NCBI RefSeq assembly: GCF_002970915.1 | Contig: NZ_CP027190.1 | Location: 2,294,001-2,358,000, forward strand | Reading direction: 5' to 3' | DNA: 64,000 nucleotides | From: Lactobacillus sp. CBA3605 | GTDB taxonomy: Bacteria > Bacillota > Bacilli > Lactobacillales > Lactobacillaceae | In this document: piece by piece, positions 1 through 8,844 of the stretch | How the letters are laid out: the number at the start of each line of letters is the position of its first letter | How positions within the stretch are numbered: the first letter of the stretch is position 1 | Position numbers and translations under genes: made by a program | Notes under the pieces: model-generated | Databases searched by the model: none | What the model was told of the DNA's origin: nothing | Seen by the model: only the letters and a program-made list of their open reading frames with translations

Positions 1-890
1 GTTATAAAACGGGGATTTATCAGACTTGGGCGGCGTGTCAGCAGCAGATTAACGGCTATAGCGGTGCCCAATACAAAGGATTTGTGACCCGCGCCGAAGC
101 CGAAGCGTATCTGCACGGTCAAGCAACGCCAACTAAGTCGGTCAAAGCGGTTAAAACCAGTTTAAAAGTGAGTGCGGCTAAAAAAAGTGAGATTACCGTT
201 TATACGGATGGTGGTAATCGAAATACTGGGAATGTCCAAGGAGGCCAAGTGCGTTCGACCGACAAATCAGCTTGGGCGTATCAGATTCAAACTGCCGATG
301 AGCAATTAACGGGGACTGGTGGCGAGTGGGGGGCCACCAATAACCGGATGGAAATCATGGCTTTGTTACAAGCACTTGATCGGCTAACAAAGTTAAATAA
401 AACGACTGCAACAATCTTAGTGATTATGGACTCAAAATACGTCTTAGATGCCATTCAAAAGGGGTGGCTAACAAGTTGGCGGCAACACGGCTGGCGGCGA
501 GCTAAAGGTGAACTGATCAACGCTGAACTTTGGCAGGCTGTTTATCAGCAGTTACAGACCTTTAAGCACTTGGAATTTAAATGGGTTAAGGGACATGCCA
601 ATACTAGTGGCAATAATGCGGTCGATCAGTTATTGAATACGACGATGGACCAAATGAAGGCGGGACAACCAATTTCTGTTCAAAATGCGACGGTCAAGTT
701 AACCCCGACGAGCCCTAATGATGGGCAGGGAGATTTACTTGCAAAAACGGCCACACCGGCTAAATCCTCACGAATAACAACTAAGTCGGCAGCTGCATCG
801 CACCCAGTTAATGACCAACAAAAACAACAATCAGTATCCGCAATGACAACAATTGTCGACAATTGGAAAGCAGACCAAACTGAAAAGTAA
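1..890 (+). CDS. rnhA: Ribonuclease HI with N-terminal hybrid-binding domain (5' end cut by window)
   Basis: This protein should cleave the RNA strand of RNA-DNA hybrids. The reading frame is open from base 3, so the true start lies upstream of the window. The first visible residues (YKTGIYQTW and YSGAQYKGF) match the caulimovirus-viroplasmin-like hybrid-binding domain found at the N terminus of many RNases HI. The catalytic domain follows, with the first Asp in VYTDGG, the Glu in NNRMEIMALL, the Asp in IMDSKYV and the late conserved segment KGHANTSGNNAVDQL. A polar Ser/Thr/Lys-rich tail of about 70 residues ends the protein and is unlikely to be catalytic. An internal GTG at 84 could be mistaken for the start, but it sits inside the hybrid-binding domain. 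A terminator follows. Confidence 0.9.
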   Translation, partial: YKTGIYQTWAACQQQINGYSGAQYKGFVTRAEAEAYLHGQATPTKSVKAVKTSLKVSAAKKSEITVYTDGGNRNTGNVQGGQVRSTDKSAWAYQIQTADEQLTGTGGEWGATNNRMEIMALLQALDRLTKLNKTTATILVIMDSKYVLDAIQKGWLTSWRQHGWRRAKGELINAELWQAVYQQLQTFKHLEFKWVKGHANTSGNNAVDQLLNTTMDQMKAGQPISVQNATVKLTPTSPNDGQGDLLAKTATPAKSSRITTKSAAASHPVNDQQKQQSVSAMTTIVDNWKADQTEK

Positions 891-917
891 AACGTCTGCC
901 ATAACTAGCATCTTAAC

Positions 918-959
918 AAAAAACGCGCCATTGGCCTTAACGGCTAATGACGCGTTTTT
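918..959. terminator. Bidirectional rho-independent terminator after rnhA
   Basis: An AACGCG-rich stem of about 15 bp with a short TTAAC loop is flanked by A-runs on the left and a T-run on the right, so it can act in both directions. It probably once served clpE as well, before the ISL3 element inserted beside it. Confidence 0.85.
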
Positions 960-976
960 AAGGTTCTATGATATTT

Positions 977-1010
977 GGTGTTGATGGAGAAATCCATCGA
1001 CACCATTTTT
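977..1010 (+). terminator. Terminator-like hairpin inside the left end of ISL3 copy 1
   Basis: A 12-bp stem (977-988 with 993-1004, one G-U pair) has a GAAA loop and is followed by a T-run. It overlaps the inner part of the left inverted repeat and precedes the transposase start. It would block transcription entering the transposase gene from outside. Confidence 0.6.
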
Positions 1011-1087
1011 GTAAAAAAAAAGAGGCATACCACCTCTACGTGCTACAATCAAGTCGACGAAAACTAATTGAAAGCGAGAAGATTAAT

Positions 1088-2350
1088 ATGTCTCAAGACC
1101 AGTCTACAAGAATTCTTCTACAAATTAAAGACCAAAATATAACTAATTTTAAAATTCAAGATAATAGCCGGGATGCTTTACGGATTTACGCGGATCTTTC
1201 CTATTCAATTAGTGTTTGCCCACGTTGTGGGCAACACGAAATCGTTCGAAATGGTTTTAAAACGGTTAATATCAGAATTTCCAACATCAGCGAGCGAACG
1301 GCATTGTTAATTTTACGTAAGCAACGCTTTCTCTGTCGGGCTTGCGGTCATAGCCTACTTGCCCAAACCCCCGTAGTGGCCAAGCAACATCAGATTTCTC
1401 AACATGTTAAGCACCGTATTACTACAGCACTAACAGAAGACCGCACAATGGTCAATATTGCCGCAGAGTACAATGTATCAACTAATACTGTCAGTCGTCA
1501 ATTAGTTGCTTTGGGGAAACAAACTAGACCAGCCTATGATGGTCTACCAACTACTTTATGCATCGATGAATTCCGTTCTACCGGGAAACAAATGAGTTTC
1601 ATCGCTATTGATGCACAGAAACACGACCTCATTGCCATTCTTCCAGGACGTAGAACTAAAGAGATTAAGGCATTCTTCTTAAATCATTACTCCTTGAAAA
1701 ATCGCCAGCAAGTGACCCAGGTTGTGATGGATTTTAACGCAAACTATTACACCATTATGCACAGTATTTTCCCTAACGCCAAAGTTGTCGCCGACAACTT
1801 TCATTTAGTTCAAATGGTCTTACGATCCTTAAACCAGACTCGTGTTCAATTGATGAAAAGATTTGCCCCAGACACTCGTGAATACCGCGTGCTTAAGTAT
1901 TACTGGCGGCTCTATCTCAAAGATTATTCAAAACTTGAAAAAGATAAACCACAATGGTTTTCGCATTTAAAAGACCATCTAACTCAGGAACAACTAATCC
2001 TGGAGGGACTGGATCTGAATGAAGAATTTGCGAACACTTATTATTCAGCTCACGAATTAGTCGAGGCCATTCGTAGTCGAAACTATGTCGCATTTATTGA
2101 AGCTTTAGGTAGAGTTGAGAACGTTAGTCCTCAGCTCTTACAAACGATTAAGACCTTTATCAAGAATAAGCAATTTATTAAAAACATGACGGAATGTTCA
2201 CTCTCAAATGGGCCCATCGAGGGTGTTAATCGTAAAATCAAACAAATAAAACGAACAGCTTATGGCTACCGAAACTGGATGAATTTTAATTATAGAATAC
2301 AGATTGAATTCAAAATAAAAATAAAAAAAAGAAGCCCAATTCGTAAATGA
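1088..2350 (+). CDS. ISL3-family transposase (copy 1)
   Basis: This DDE transposase moves the surrounding element. I chose the ATG at 1088 (MSQDQSTRILL, 420 residues), which gives the usual family length. The frame stays open back to 968, but that part overlaps the inverted repeat and its hairpin. An N-terminal zinc-binding region is visible (CPRCGQHE and CRACGH), followed by a helix-turn-helix segment (NIAAEYNVSTNTVSRQL). The catalytic core has Asp residues in CIDEF and VVMDF and a C-terminal Glu in SNGPIEGVNRKIK. The product is identical to that encoded at 22967-24229, so the gene looks intact. Confidence 0.93.
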   Translation: MSQDQSTRILLQIKDQNITNFKIQDNSRDALRIYADLSYSISVCPRCGQHEIVRNGFKTVNIRISNISERTALLILRKQRFLCRACGHSLLAQTPVVAKQHQISQHVKHRITTALTEDRTMVNIAAEYNVSTNTVSRQLVALGKQTRPAYDGLPTTLCIDEFRSTGKQMSFIAIDAQKHDLIAILPGRRTKEIKAFFLNHYSLKNRQQVTQVVMDFNANYYTIMHSIFPNAKVVADNFHLVQMVLRSLNQTRVQLMKRFAPDTREYRVLKYYWRLYLKDYSKLEKDKPQWFSHLKDHLTQEQLILEGLDLNEEFANTYYSAHELVEAIRSRNYVAFIEALGRVENVSPQLLQTIKTFIKNKQFIKNMTECSLSNGPIEGVNRKIKQIKRTAYGYRNWMNFNYRIQIEFKIKIKKRSPIRK

Positions 2351-2407
2351 ATTGAACCCCAATTTTCCTCATCAACACCGGTTGACAAAGAACCGTTTTT
2401 AAATACT

Positions 2408-4633
2408 TTATTTAGTAGCTTTGGGTTCTTCCGCCGCCAATGTAATCTTACCATCTTCAACTTTGGCAACCATGTTTTTAACATCGCCGTGATCCAAGTA
2501 GAAGTCGGCAATCCGATCTTCAATCTGTTCTTGAATAACGCGCCGTAATGGCCGAGCACCCATTTGTGGGTTGTAGCCAAGATCGACTAATTTTTCTTGC
2601 ACTGGTTCAGTGACATGGACATGCAAGTCTTGGTTGGCAAGCATGCCGTTGACATCATCAATCATCAAGGCCACAATCTTCATCAAGTTTTCCTTGGAAA
2701 GGGCATTGAATTGGATAATATCATCAAACCGGTTTAAGAATTCTGGCTTGAAGTATTGGGTTAAGCGGTCAATAATATCATGCGTCTTGCCCTGAGCAGC
2801 GGCACCGAAACCAACATTAGCTTCAGCATCGCCAGTCCCAGCGTTTGACGTCATAATGATAATCGTATCCTTGAAGCTGACCGTGCGACCTTGTGAGTCG
2901 GTCAAGCGGCCATCATCTAAGATTTGTAAGAACATGTGCATGACATCCGGATGGGCTTTTTCAATTTCATCTAATAAAATCAAGCTATACGGATGACGCC
3001 GAACTTGTTCTGTCAATTGACCGGCTTCTTCATAGCCAACATAGCCAGGTGGTGACCCAATCAGCTTAGCCACTGAATGGGGTTCCATATACTCACTCAT
3101 GTCAAAGCGAATCATTGCATCCGCTGAACCAAAGAGTTCATTAGCGAGTTGTTTGGCTAATTCAGTCTTACCAACCCCAGTAGGGCCGACAAACATGAAG
3201 GAGCCAATTGGCCGACCAGTACCGTTCAAGCCGATTCGATTACGCCGAATGGCCCGGGAAACGGCTTCAACTGCTGGATTTTGTCCAATCACGTTGGCTT
3301 CCAAATCAGCCGCTAAGGTCTTCATTTGAGCCTGTTCCTTTGCTTGTAATTCGCCAACTGGAATATCGGTCTTTTCTTCAACGATTTGTTGCATATCAGC
3401 CACGGTGACCACTGCTGCATCGGCACTGTCAGCTTTAGCATTGTCGTCTGGTTTGGCCTTTTCTAACTTGGCTACTTGGTCACGATAGTAGGCTGCTTTT
3501 TCATAATCTTCCTTTTTCAAAGCATCTTGCTTTTGCTTTTCAGCGGCATCGATCTTTTCTTGAATGGTTTGAGGATCAACCGTCTTCAAGGTTAAGTTCT
3601 TGCGTGAGCCAGCTTCATCAAGCAAGTCAATCGCCTTATCCGGTAAGAAACGATCCTGAATATACCGGTTTGATAGCTTGACCGCTGCGACAATCGCATC
3701 AGCGTTATAGGTGACGTGATGATAGTCTTCATATTTCTTTTGAATCCCTTGTAAAATCTTGATGGATTCGTCGACGCTAGGTTCATCAACCGTTACTGGT
3801 TGGAACCGCCGGGCGAGGGCGGCATCTTTTTCGATATCGCGGTATTCGTTTAAGGTTGTGGCCCCAACTAATTGGAAGTCACCCCGGGCTAATGCCGGCT
3901 TCAACACGTTACCCGCGTCCATGCCGCCTTCAGCGTTACCGGCACCCATAATTTCGTGGATTTCATCAATGAAAAGCACGATATTCGGATTATCCTGAAC
4001 TTCTTTCATGAGTTGTTGCATCCGTTGTTCAAATTGACCCCGGATACCGGTGCCTTGAACAAGTGATGCCACGTCCAACCGAATAATTTCTTTATTTAAT
4101 AGTTTTTGGGGAACTTGTCCCGAAACGATCTTCTGTGCGAGGCCTTCGACGACCGCCGTCTTACCAACCCCAGCTTCACCGATTAAGACCGGGTTATTCT
4201 TCGTCCGCCGGTTCAAAATCTCGATGACGCGGTTGATTTCGTTATCCCGACCGATGACTGGATCGACTTTGCCTTGCTTGGCTTGTTCCGTCAAGTTGTA
4301 GCCATATTGCCCTAAGAGGCCGCCGCCGTTATTGTTACCACGTCGGTTACCACCATTAGTTGGCCCAGCAGGTTGCGTCGGTTGTTGCCGACTCGTCGTA
4401 TCATCGGGGGTGACGCCACCGCCTTGCATTGCGCGGAAAATGTCGTCAAGACCGCCAAAACCAAATGGATCTTGTGCCATATCAGTACCTCCAACTCCGT
4501 TATTTGGATGCTGTTCCTGATTCTTTAGTAGTTGATAGCAATTCTGACAAAGATTAATTTGTCGCCGCTGACCGTTGACGTTCGTATATAAATGAATCGT
4601 CGCTTCGTTCTTATGGCAGTTGTCACAAAGCAT
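2408..4633 (-). CDS. clpE: ATP-dependent Clp protease ATP-binding subunit ClpE
   Basis: ClpE is a HSP100 unfoldase that remodels aggregated proteins and feeds ClpP in the cytoplasm. The 741 residues fit the family. A four-cysteine zinc finger at the N terminus (C3, C6, C29, C32) separates ClpE from ClpC. Two AAA modules follow, with Walker A motifs GEAGVGKT and GPTGVGKT, and a UVR-like coiled segment ([18 protein letters not shown]) lies between them. The gene stands alone. A CtsR-type operator lies upstream, consistent with class III heat-shock control. The ISL3 element inserted only a few bases past the stop codon and separated the gene from its likely terminator. Confidence 0.96.
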   Translation of the reverse strand: MLCDNCHKNEATIHLYTNVNGQRRQINLCQNCYQLLKNQEQHPNNGVGGTDMAQDPFGFGGLDDIFRAMQGGGVTPDDTTSRQQPTQPAGPTNGGNRRGNNNGGGLLGQYGYNLTEQAKQGKVDPVIGRDNEINRVIEILNRRTKNNPVLIGEAGVGKTAVVEGLAQKIVSGQVPQKLLNKEIIRLDVASLVQGTGIRGQFEQRMQQLMKEVQDNPNIVLFIDEIHEIMGAGNAEGGMDAGNVLKPALARGDFQLVGATTLNEYRDIEKDAALARRFQPVTVDEPSVDESIKILQGIQKKYEDYHHVTYNADAIVAAVKLSNRYIQDRFLPDKAIDLLDEAGSRKNLTLKTVDPQTIQEKIDAAEKQKQDALKKEDYEKAAYYRDQVAKLEKAKPDDNAKADSADAAVVTVADMQQIVEEKTDIPVGELQAKEQAQMKTLAADLEANVIGQNPAVEAVSRAIRRNRIGLNGTGRPIGSFMFVGPTGVGKTELAKQLANELFGSADAMIRFDMSEYMEPHSVAKLIGSPPGYVGYEEAGQLTEQVRRHPYSLILLDEIEKAHPDVMHMFLQILDDGRLTDSQGRTVSFKDTIIIMTSNAGTGDAEANVGFGAAAQGKTHDIIDRLTQYFKPEFLNRFDDIIQFNALSKENLMKIVALMIDDVNGMLANQDLHVHVTEPVQEKLVDLGYNPQMGARPLRRVIQEQIEDRIADFYLDHGDVKNMVAKVEDGKITLAAEEPKATK

Positions 4634-4705
4634 TTTGCTGTCACACCTTTCATATCAGAAATATAACTAAATTTAGGTTCAATTTAATTAAAGGTTCAAA
4701 AGCTG

Positions 4706-4728
4706 TTTGACCTTTGCTGACCTTTGAC
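4706..4728 (-). promoter_or_regulatory. CtsR-type operator upstream of clpE
   Basis: Read on the minus strand, the site holds tandem heptamers (AGGTCAGC then AAAGGTCAAA). This resembles the CtsR consensus GGTCAAA-NNN-GGTCAAA, with one imperfect half. It lies about 75 bp upstream of the clpE start, and CtsR control of clpE is well established in Firmicutes. Confidence 0.7.
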
Positions 4729-4740
4729 TATTAGTATAAT

Positions 4741-5053
4741 GATTTTTAACCGTGATGCAACTCAAAAGTCTTGACGAGCAAGACAGGCTTGCAACCAGGT
4801 TTCGTAATACTAATCGAGTTACTGAGCCAATCAATTTAATTATTTCTGAAGTCTTTTTTGGTTCTAGTCAAAAGGCTTGTCATTCACAGAAATCAGTTGT
4901 ATATTAAACTTCTGATTAGACCAGCCGTTGTACTGGCAAACTAATTATATTATAGTACAAAGTGTTAGTTTTGCATGGCAAAAGCCCGTGTTAGACTGGT
5001 CTAAGTCAGATAAATTGATCCCGGCAATCGGGCTTGTAGAAGGGGGTAACTTA
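4741..5053. other. Intergenic region between clpE and the 65-residue gene
   Basis: This stretch of about 310 bases holds no convincing gene. The frame of the downstream small gene is open back to 4928 but has no ribosome binding site there, so it is treated as leader. The A/T-rich segment near 4945-4960 may carry a promoter. I see no clear regulatory RNA. Confidence 0.4.
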
Positions 5054-5251
5054 GTGGCACCAGATTTTGAACAGTTAATGGAAGACTTGCGGACGGGAAA
5101 ACGAGAAAATTTTAGCGTTGATCCGGACGACTTTATGGCGTTTCATGATGCCTATATGGGTTATGAGTATCGCAAACGAATCATTGGTATGGCGGAATTA
5201 GACGGCCATATTGTTTACCACTTTGACAAGGATGGTAAGGCTACCAATTAA
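5054..5251 (+). CDS. Small conserved protein of unknown function
   Basis: The GTG at 5054 follows a strong ribosome binding site (GAAGGGGG) and gives a 65-residue, acidic, soluble protein that starts VAPDFEQLMEDL. It has no signal peptide or membrane segment. I do not recognise a named domain. It lies just upstream of ptsH-ptsI in the same direction, with about 150 bp between them, so it may or may not share their transcript. The longer frame back to 4928 includes sequence with no protein-like character, and the GTG start is preferred because of the ribosome binding site. Confidence 0.65.
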   Translation: MAPDFEQLMEDLRTGKRENFSVDPDDFMAFHDAYMGYEYRKRIIGMAELDGHIVYHFDKDGKATN

Positions 5252-5399
5252 TCGCAATTGAATGAATGAAAGGGCTTGTATTTCAATTGGATAATTGCTA
5301 TCATCAATACTAAGGGCTCTTGAGCAAATGTGTTGGCGGCAACTCGGTTTGACTCAGAACCAATTTAAATTTTACATCTTTGAAGGAGATCGAATAACT

Positions 5400-5666
5400 A
5401 TGGAAAAGAAAGAATTTCACGTAATCGCAGATACAGGTATCCACGCACGTCCAGCTACTTTATTGGTACAATCAGCAAGTAAGTTCAACTCAGAAGTTAC
5501 GTTGCAATACCAAGACAAGTCAGTTAACTTGAAGTCTATCATGGGTGTAATGTCACTCGGTGTTGGTAAAGATGCAGATGTTACGATTTCTGCTGAAGGT
5601 GCTGACGAAGCTGACGCAATTGCAGCTTTAACTGATACGATGAAGAAAGAAGGCTTATCTGAATAA
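5400..5666 (+). CDS. ptsH: Phosphocarrier protein HPr of the PTS
   Basis: HPr carries phosphate from enzyme I to the sugar-specific enzymes IIA of the phosphotransferase system. It is also the regulatory partner of HPr kinase and CcpA in Gram-positive bacteria. The 88-residue protein shows the active histidine His15 in [13 protein letters not shown] and the regulatory serine Ser46 in [12 protein letters not shown]. The start at 5400 has a clear AAGGAG site, and upstream in-frame codons lack one. The stop codon overlaps the ptsI start by one base, so the two genes are translationally coupled as the usual ptsHI operon. Confidence 0.98.
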   Translation: MEKKEFHVIADTGIHARPATLLVQSASKFNSEVTLQYQDKSVNLKSIMGVMSLGVGKDADVTISAEGADEADAIAALTDTMKKEGLSE

Positions 5667-7396
5667 TGGCTGAAAAGGTACTAAAAGGAATTGCTGCCAG
5701 TGATGGGATTGCAATTGCTAAGGCCTATATGCTAGTTGATCCAGATTTGTCATTCGAAAAAACGACGGTTTCCGACATTGATGCCGAAATCCAACGGTTA
5801 CATGATGCTTTTGATGCCTCTAAAGCTGAGCTAAAAGTCATTAAAGACAAAGCAACTCAGAGTTTAGGTGCCGAAGAAGCAGAAGTTTTTGAAGCTCATA
5901 TCACAATTTTATCTGACCCTGAAATGTTAAGTCAAATTGAAGGTAAGATTAAGGATGATAAAGTCAATGCTGAAGAAGCTTTGAAGGAAGTTACTGATAC
6001 TTTCATCGGCATGTTTGAAGCAATGACGGACAACGCATATATGCAAGAACGAGCTGGCGATATTCGCGATGTGACTAAGCGCGTTATGAGTCACTTGTTA
6101 GGGGTCACCCTACCAAGTCCTGCCTTAATCGATTCTGAAGTCGTCGTAATTGCCCATGATTTAACGCCTAGTGACACGGCGCAACTTGATCGTAAGTTCG
6201 TCAAAGGGTTCATCACCGATATTGGTGGTCGGACAAGTCACTCTGCGATTATGTCACGGACGCTTGAAATTCCAGCGGTAGTTGGTTCTGAATCTGCTAC
6301 AACTGAAATTAAAGCGGGGACGACGATTATCCTTGATGGGATTAACGGGGAAGCTTTAGTAGCCCCAACCGATGCTGAAATCAGTGACTATCAACAAAAA
6401 GCCAAAGATTTCGCTGCCCAAAAGGTTGAATGGGAAAAGCTTAAGAATGAAGCGACCGTTTCAAAAGACGGTAAGCATTTTGAATTAGCTTCAAACATTG
6501 GGACGCCTGACGATATGGATGGTGTCTTGGAAGCCGGTTCTGAAGCAGTTGGTTTATTCCGATCAGAATTCTTGTACATGAACAGTGCGGAACTACCTGA
6601 TGAAGATACGCAATTCGAAGCCTACAAAAAGGTTGTCGAAGGCATGCAAGGCAAGCCAGTGATTGTGCGGACCATGGATATCGGGGGCGACAAGCATTTA
6701 CCTTACTTGCCACTTCCAGACGAAATGAACCCATTCTTGGGGTATCGGGCGATTCGGATTTCACTTGATCGTGACGATATTTTCCGGACGCAACTGCGGG
6801 CATTGCTACGGGCTTCACACTATGGTCAATTACGGATTATGTTCCCAATGATTGCGACCCTAGATGAATTCCGTCAAGCTAAAGCCATCTTTGAGGATGA
6901 AAAGGCGAAATTAGTCGCTGCCGGGACGCCAGTTGCTGATGATATCAAGCTTGGTATCATGATTGAAATTCCTGCTGCTGCTATTCTTGCTGACCAATTT
7001 GCTAAAGAAGTTGATTTCTTTAGTATTGGGACCAACGACTTAATCCAATATTCATTTGCTGCTGATCGTGGTAATGAACACGTCTCATACTTGTATCAAC
7101 CATACAACCCATCGTTGTTACGGTTAATCAAGCATGTTATTGACGCGGCCCATGCCAATGGTCGGATTGCTGGGATGTGTGGTGAAGTTGCTGGAGACCA
7201 AATCGCGGTACCATTATTAATGGGCTTAGGTTTGGATGAATTCTCAATGAGTTCAACTTCAGTGCTGAAGACACGCTCATTGATGAAACGCATTGATACG
7301 ACTGAAATGGCTAAATTAGCTGACAAAGCCGTTAACGAATGTGTGACCAATGAAGAAGTTAAAGCATTAGTTGAAAAGAACGTTTTTAATAAATAA
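5666..7396 (+). CDS. ptsI: PTS enzyme I (phosphoenolpyruvate-protein phosphotransferase)
   Basis: Enzyme I takes phosphate from phosphoenolpyruvate and passes it to HPr, the first step of sugar uptake by the PTS. The 576-residue length is standard. The swivelling phosphohistidine domain contains the active His in [12 protein letters not shown]. The PEP-binding barrel contains [14 protein letters not shown], the conserved [11 protein letters not shown] and the C-terminal catalytic Cys in GMCGEVAGD. It starts at the ATG that overlaps the ptsH stop. A terminator at 7409-7440 closes the operon. Confidence 0.98.
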   Translation: MAEKVLKGIAASDGIAIAKAYMLVDPDLSFEKTTVSDIDAEIQRLHDAFDASKAELKVIKDKATQSLGAEEAEVFEAHITILSDPEMLSQIEGKIKDDKVNAEEALKEVTDTFIGMFEAMTDNAYMQERAGDIRDVTKRVMSHLLGVTLPSPALIDSEVVVIAHDLTPSDTAQLDRKFVKGFITDIGGRTSHSAIMSRTLEIPAVVGSESATTEIKAGTTIILDGINGEALVAPTDAEISDYQQKAKDFAAQKVEWEKLKNEATVSKDGKHFELASNIGTPDDMDGVLEAGSEAVGLFRSEFLYMNSAELPDEDTQFEAYKKVVEGMQGKPVIVRTMDIGGDKHLPYLPLPDEMNPFLGYRAIRISLDRDDIFRTQLRALLRASHYGQLRIMFPMIATLDEFRQAKAIFEDEKAKLVAAGTPVADDIKLGIMIEIPAAAILADQFAKEVDFFSIGTNDLIQYSFAADRGNEHVSYLYQPYNPSLLRLIKHVIDAAHANGRIAGMCGEVAGDQIAVPLLMGLGLDEFSMSSTSVLKTRSLMKRIDTTEMAKLADKAVNECVTNEEVKALVEKNVFNK

Positions 7397-7408
7397 GCGC
7401 TTCTTTAA

Positions 7409-7440
7409 ACGGGTGGATCATCATGATCCATCTTTTTTTT
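7409..7440 (+). terminator. Terminator after ptsI
   Basis: A short GTGGATCA/TGATCCAT stem is followed by a run of eight or more T residues, 15 to 40 bases past the ptsI stop codon. Confidence 0.85.
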
Positions 7441-7535
7441 ACATAAAAATAGGGCATCCAGTGCTGGAATCCACAGGGAACTCTTAATTTATCTTAAGAT
7501 TATTTGCAACTCTGATACTGAACCAATATAATTGT

Positions 7536-7541
7536 TATAAT
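7536..7541 (+). promoter_or_regulatory. Probable -10 element for the glycolipid gene set
   Basis: A consensus TATAAT lies about 115 bases before the first glycosyltransferase. No good -35 hexamer sits at 17 bases. Transcription from here would begin just before the structured leader at 7558. Confidence 0.5.
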
Positions 7542-7557
7542 TAATTATCAAAAGTGA

Positions 7558-7636
7558 TCGAGAATGCTCAATCAAATGGACTTAATGCCTGATTGAAGCA
7601 ACGAAGACTAATTGGCAGCTTCAATTAGTTCTCGGA
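7558..7636 (+). promoter_or_regulatory. Predicted three-way-junction leader RNA
   Basis: Three nested helices can be drawn. A closing stem CGAGAA (7559-7564) pairs with TTCTCG (7629-7634), hairpin TCAATCA/TGATTGA spans 7568-7596, and hairpin CTAATTG/CAATTAG spans 7608-7628. The structure ends about 18 bases before the GTG of the glycosyltransferase and just before its ribosome binding site. There is no T-run. I do not match it to a known riboswitch class. Confidence 0.45.
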
Positions 7637-7654
7637 AATAAAGGGAGAATCTAC

Positions 7655-8833
7655 GTGAATATCGGGATATTTACAGATACATACTATCCACAAGTTAGTG
7701 GGGTAGCAACGTCGATCAAGGTGCTGCGCAATCAACTTGAGCGGGCTGGTCATCAAGTGTATATCTTTACGACCACGGATCCCCATGTTGATAAAAATAT
7801 CTATGAACGCAATATTTTTCGGTTTACGAGTATTCCGTTCGTGTCCTTTACGGATCGACGGATTGCTGTTCGTGGGTTGTTCAAAGCCTACCAAGTTGCG
7901 AAAGACTTAGGCTTAGATATTGTGCATACGCAAACTGAATTTTCGATGGGCATGATTGGTAAGTTTGTCGCGAAACAATTAAAGGTGCCATGCGTCCATA
8001 CCTACCATACGATGTATGAGGACTATTTACACTATATCGCTAATGGCAAACTATTGAAGCCTTACCATGTTAAAGAGGCGACGCGGGCTTATTGTTACCA
8101 TTTAAATGGCATTGTGGCGCCCAGTCAACGGGTCGCCAATACCTTAAAAAAATATGGCGTTAAAACACCGAGTCGGATTATTCCAACGGGTATTGATATT
8201 AATCAATATGAACAAGCGCCAACCGCTGATTATCGGCAAAAATTAGGCTATGCCGCCACAACACCGGTACTATTATCGTTAAGTCGGTTAGCCTATGAGA
8301 AGAATATCCATGAAGTTATTGCAGCCTTGCCAGCAGTATTAGAGCAAGTGCCAGCGGCACAATTAGTTATTGTGGGTGATGGCCCAGCACGTGAAACGTT
8401 GGAAAACCAAGTTAAAGCTACCAATCTGAGCGAGCATGTGCAGTTCACCGGTGAGATTGATAATGATGAAGTTTATAATTATTATCAAATGGCCGACTTA
8501 TTTGTGGCGGCTTCAAATTCGGAGTCACAGGGGTTAACCTATATTGAAGCGATGGCAGCGGGACTTAAAATGGTAGTTACGAGTAGTCCATATACGGATC
8601 AACTGTTGGATGACCCTTCATTAGGGACGACGTTTACTAGTGAGTCGGCGTTAGTTCGAGATGTGGTCCGATATTTACAGCATCCACATGCATTTGATGA
8701 TCCAAAACCACGCCAAAAAAAGCTTTACCAGATTTCAGCCGAGTATTTTGGCAAACAAGTAATTAATTACTATCAAGATGTTCAGTTGACCTATTCAGAA
8801 TCAGCAGGGAAGTCAGCCGATATCAGTGACTAA
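7655..8833 (+). CDS. GT4 glycosyltransferase, probable 1,2-diacylglycerol 3-glucosyltransferase
   Basis: This family transfers glucose from UDP-glucose to diacylglycerol, making the glycolipid that anchors lipoteichoic acid. The 392-residue protein has the two-lobe GT-B layout. The N-terminal lobe opens with MNIGIFTDTYYPQVSGVATS and contains HTQTEFSMG and HTYHTMYEDY. The C-terminal lobe has the nucleotide-binding segment VGDGPARETLE and the GT4 acidic motif ASNSESQGLTYIEAMA. The start is the GTG at 7655 with an AAGGGAGA ribosome binding site. It leads a tight three-gene set resembling the laf genes of Listeria. Sugar and linkage specificity are inferred from family only. Confidence 0.85.
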   Translation: MNIGIFTDTYYPQVSGVATSIKVLRNQLERAGHQVYIFTTTDPHVDKNIYERNIFRFTSIPFVSFTDRRIAVRGLFKAYQVAKDLGLDIVHTQTEFSMGMIGKFVAKQLKVPCVHTYHTMYEDYLHYIANGKLLKPYHVKEATRAYCYHLNGIVAPSQRVANTLKKYGVKTPSRIIPTGIDINQYEQAPTADYRQKLGYAATTPVLLSLSRLAYEKNIHEVIAALPAVLEQVPAAQLVIVGDGPARETLENQVKATNLSEHVQFTGEIDNDEVYNYYQMADLFVAASNSESQGLTYIEAMAAGLKMVVTSSPYTDQLLDDPSLGTTFTSESALVRDVVRYLQHPHAFDDPKPRQKKLYQISAEYFGKQVINYYQDVQLTYSESAGKSADISD

Positions 8834-8844
8834 GGGGACGAATT

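Larger units (their letters stand above)
962..2394 (+). mobile_element. Complete ISL3-family insertion sequence, copy 1
   Basis: The element is 1433 bp long. Its imperfect terminal inverted repeats of about 25 bp begin GGTTCTATGAT on the left and end in the complement of GGTTCTTTGTC on the right. It is flanked by a perfect 8-bp target duplication GTTTTTAA (954-961 and 2395-2402), the length typical of ISL3 elements. It encodes one transposase. A second copy of the same length with an identical protein lies inverted at 22923-24355, so both are probably recent insertions. The insertion lies between the clpE stop codon and the terminator at 918-959. Confidence 0.95.

Noticed and set aside
84..890. 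A separate start for RNase HI at the GTG at 84
   Set aside because: The hybrid-binding domain continues upstream in frame to the window edge, so the gene is cut off at the left edge.
6391..7350. Minus-strand open frames opposite ptsI
   Set aside because: They are shadows of the strongly coding ptsI frame and have no ribosome binding sites.
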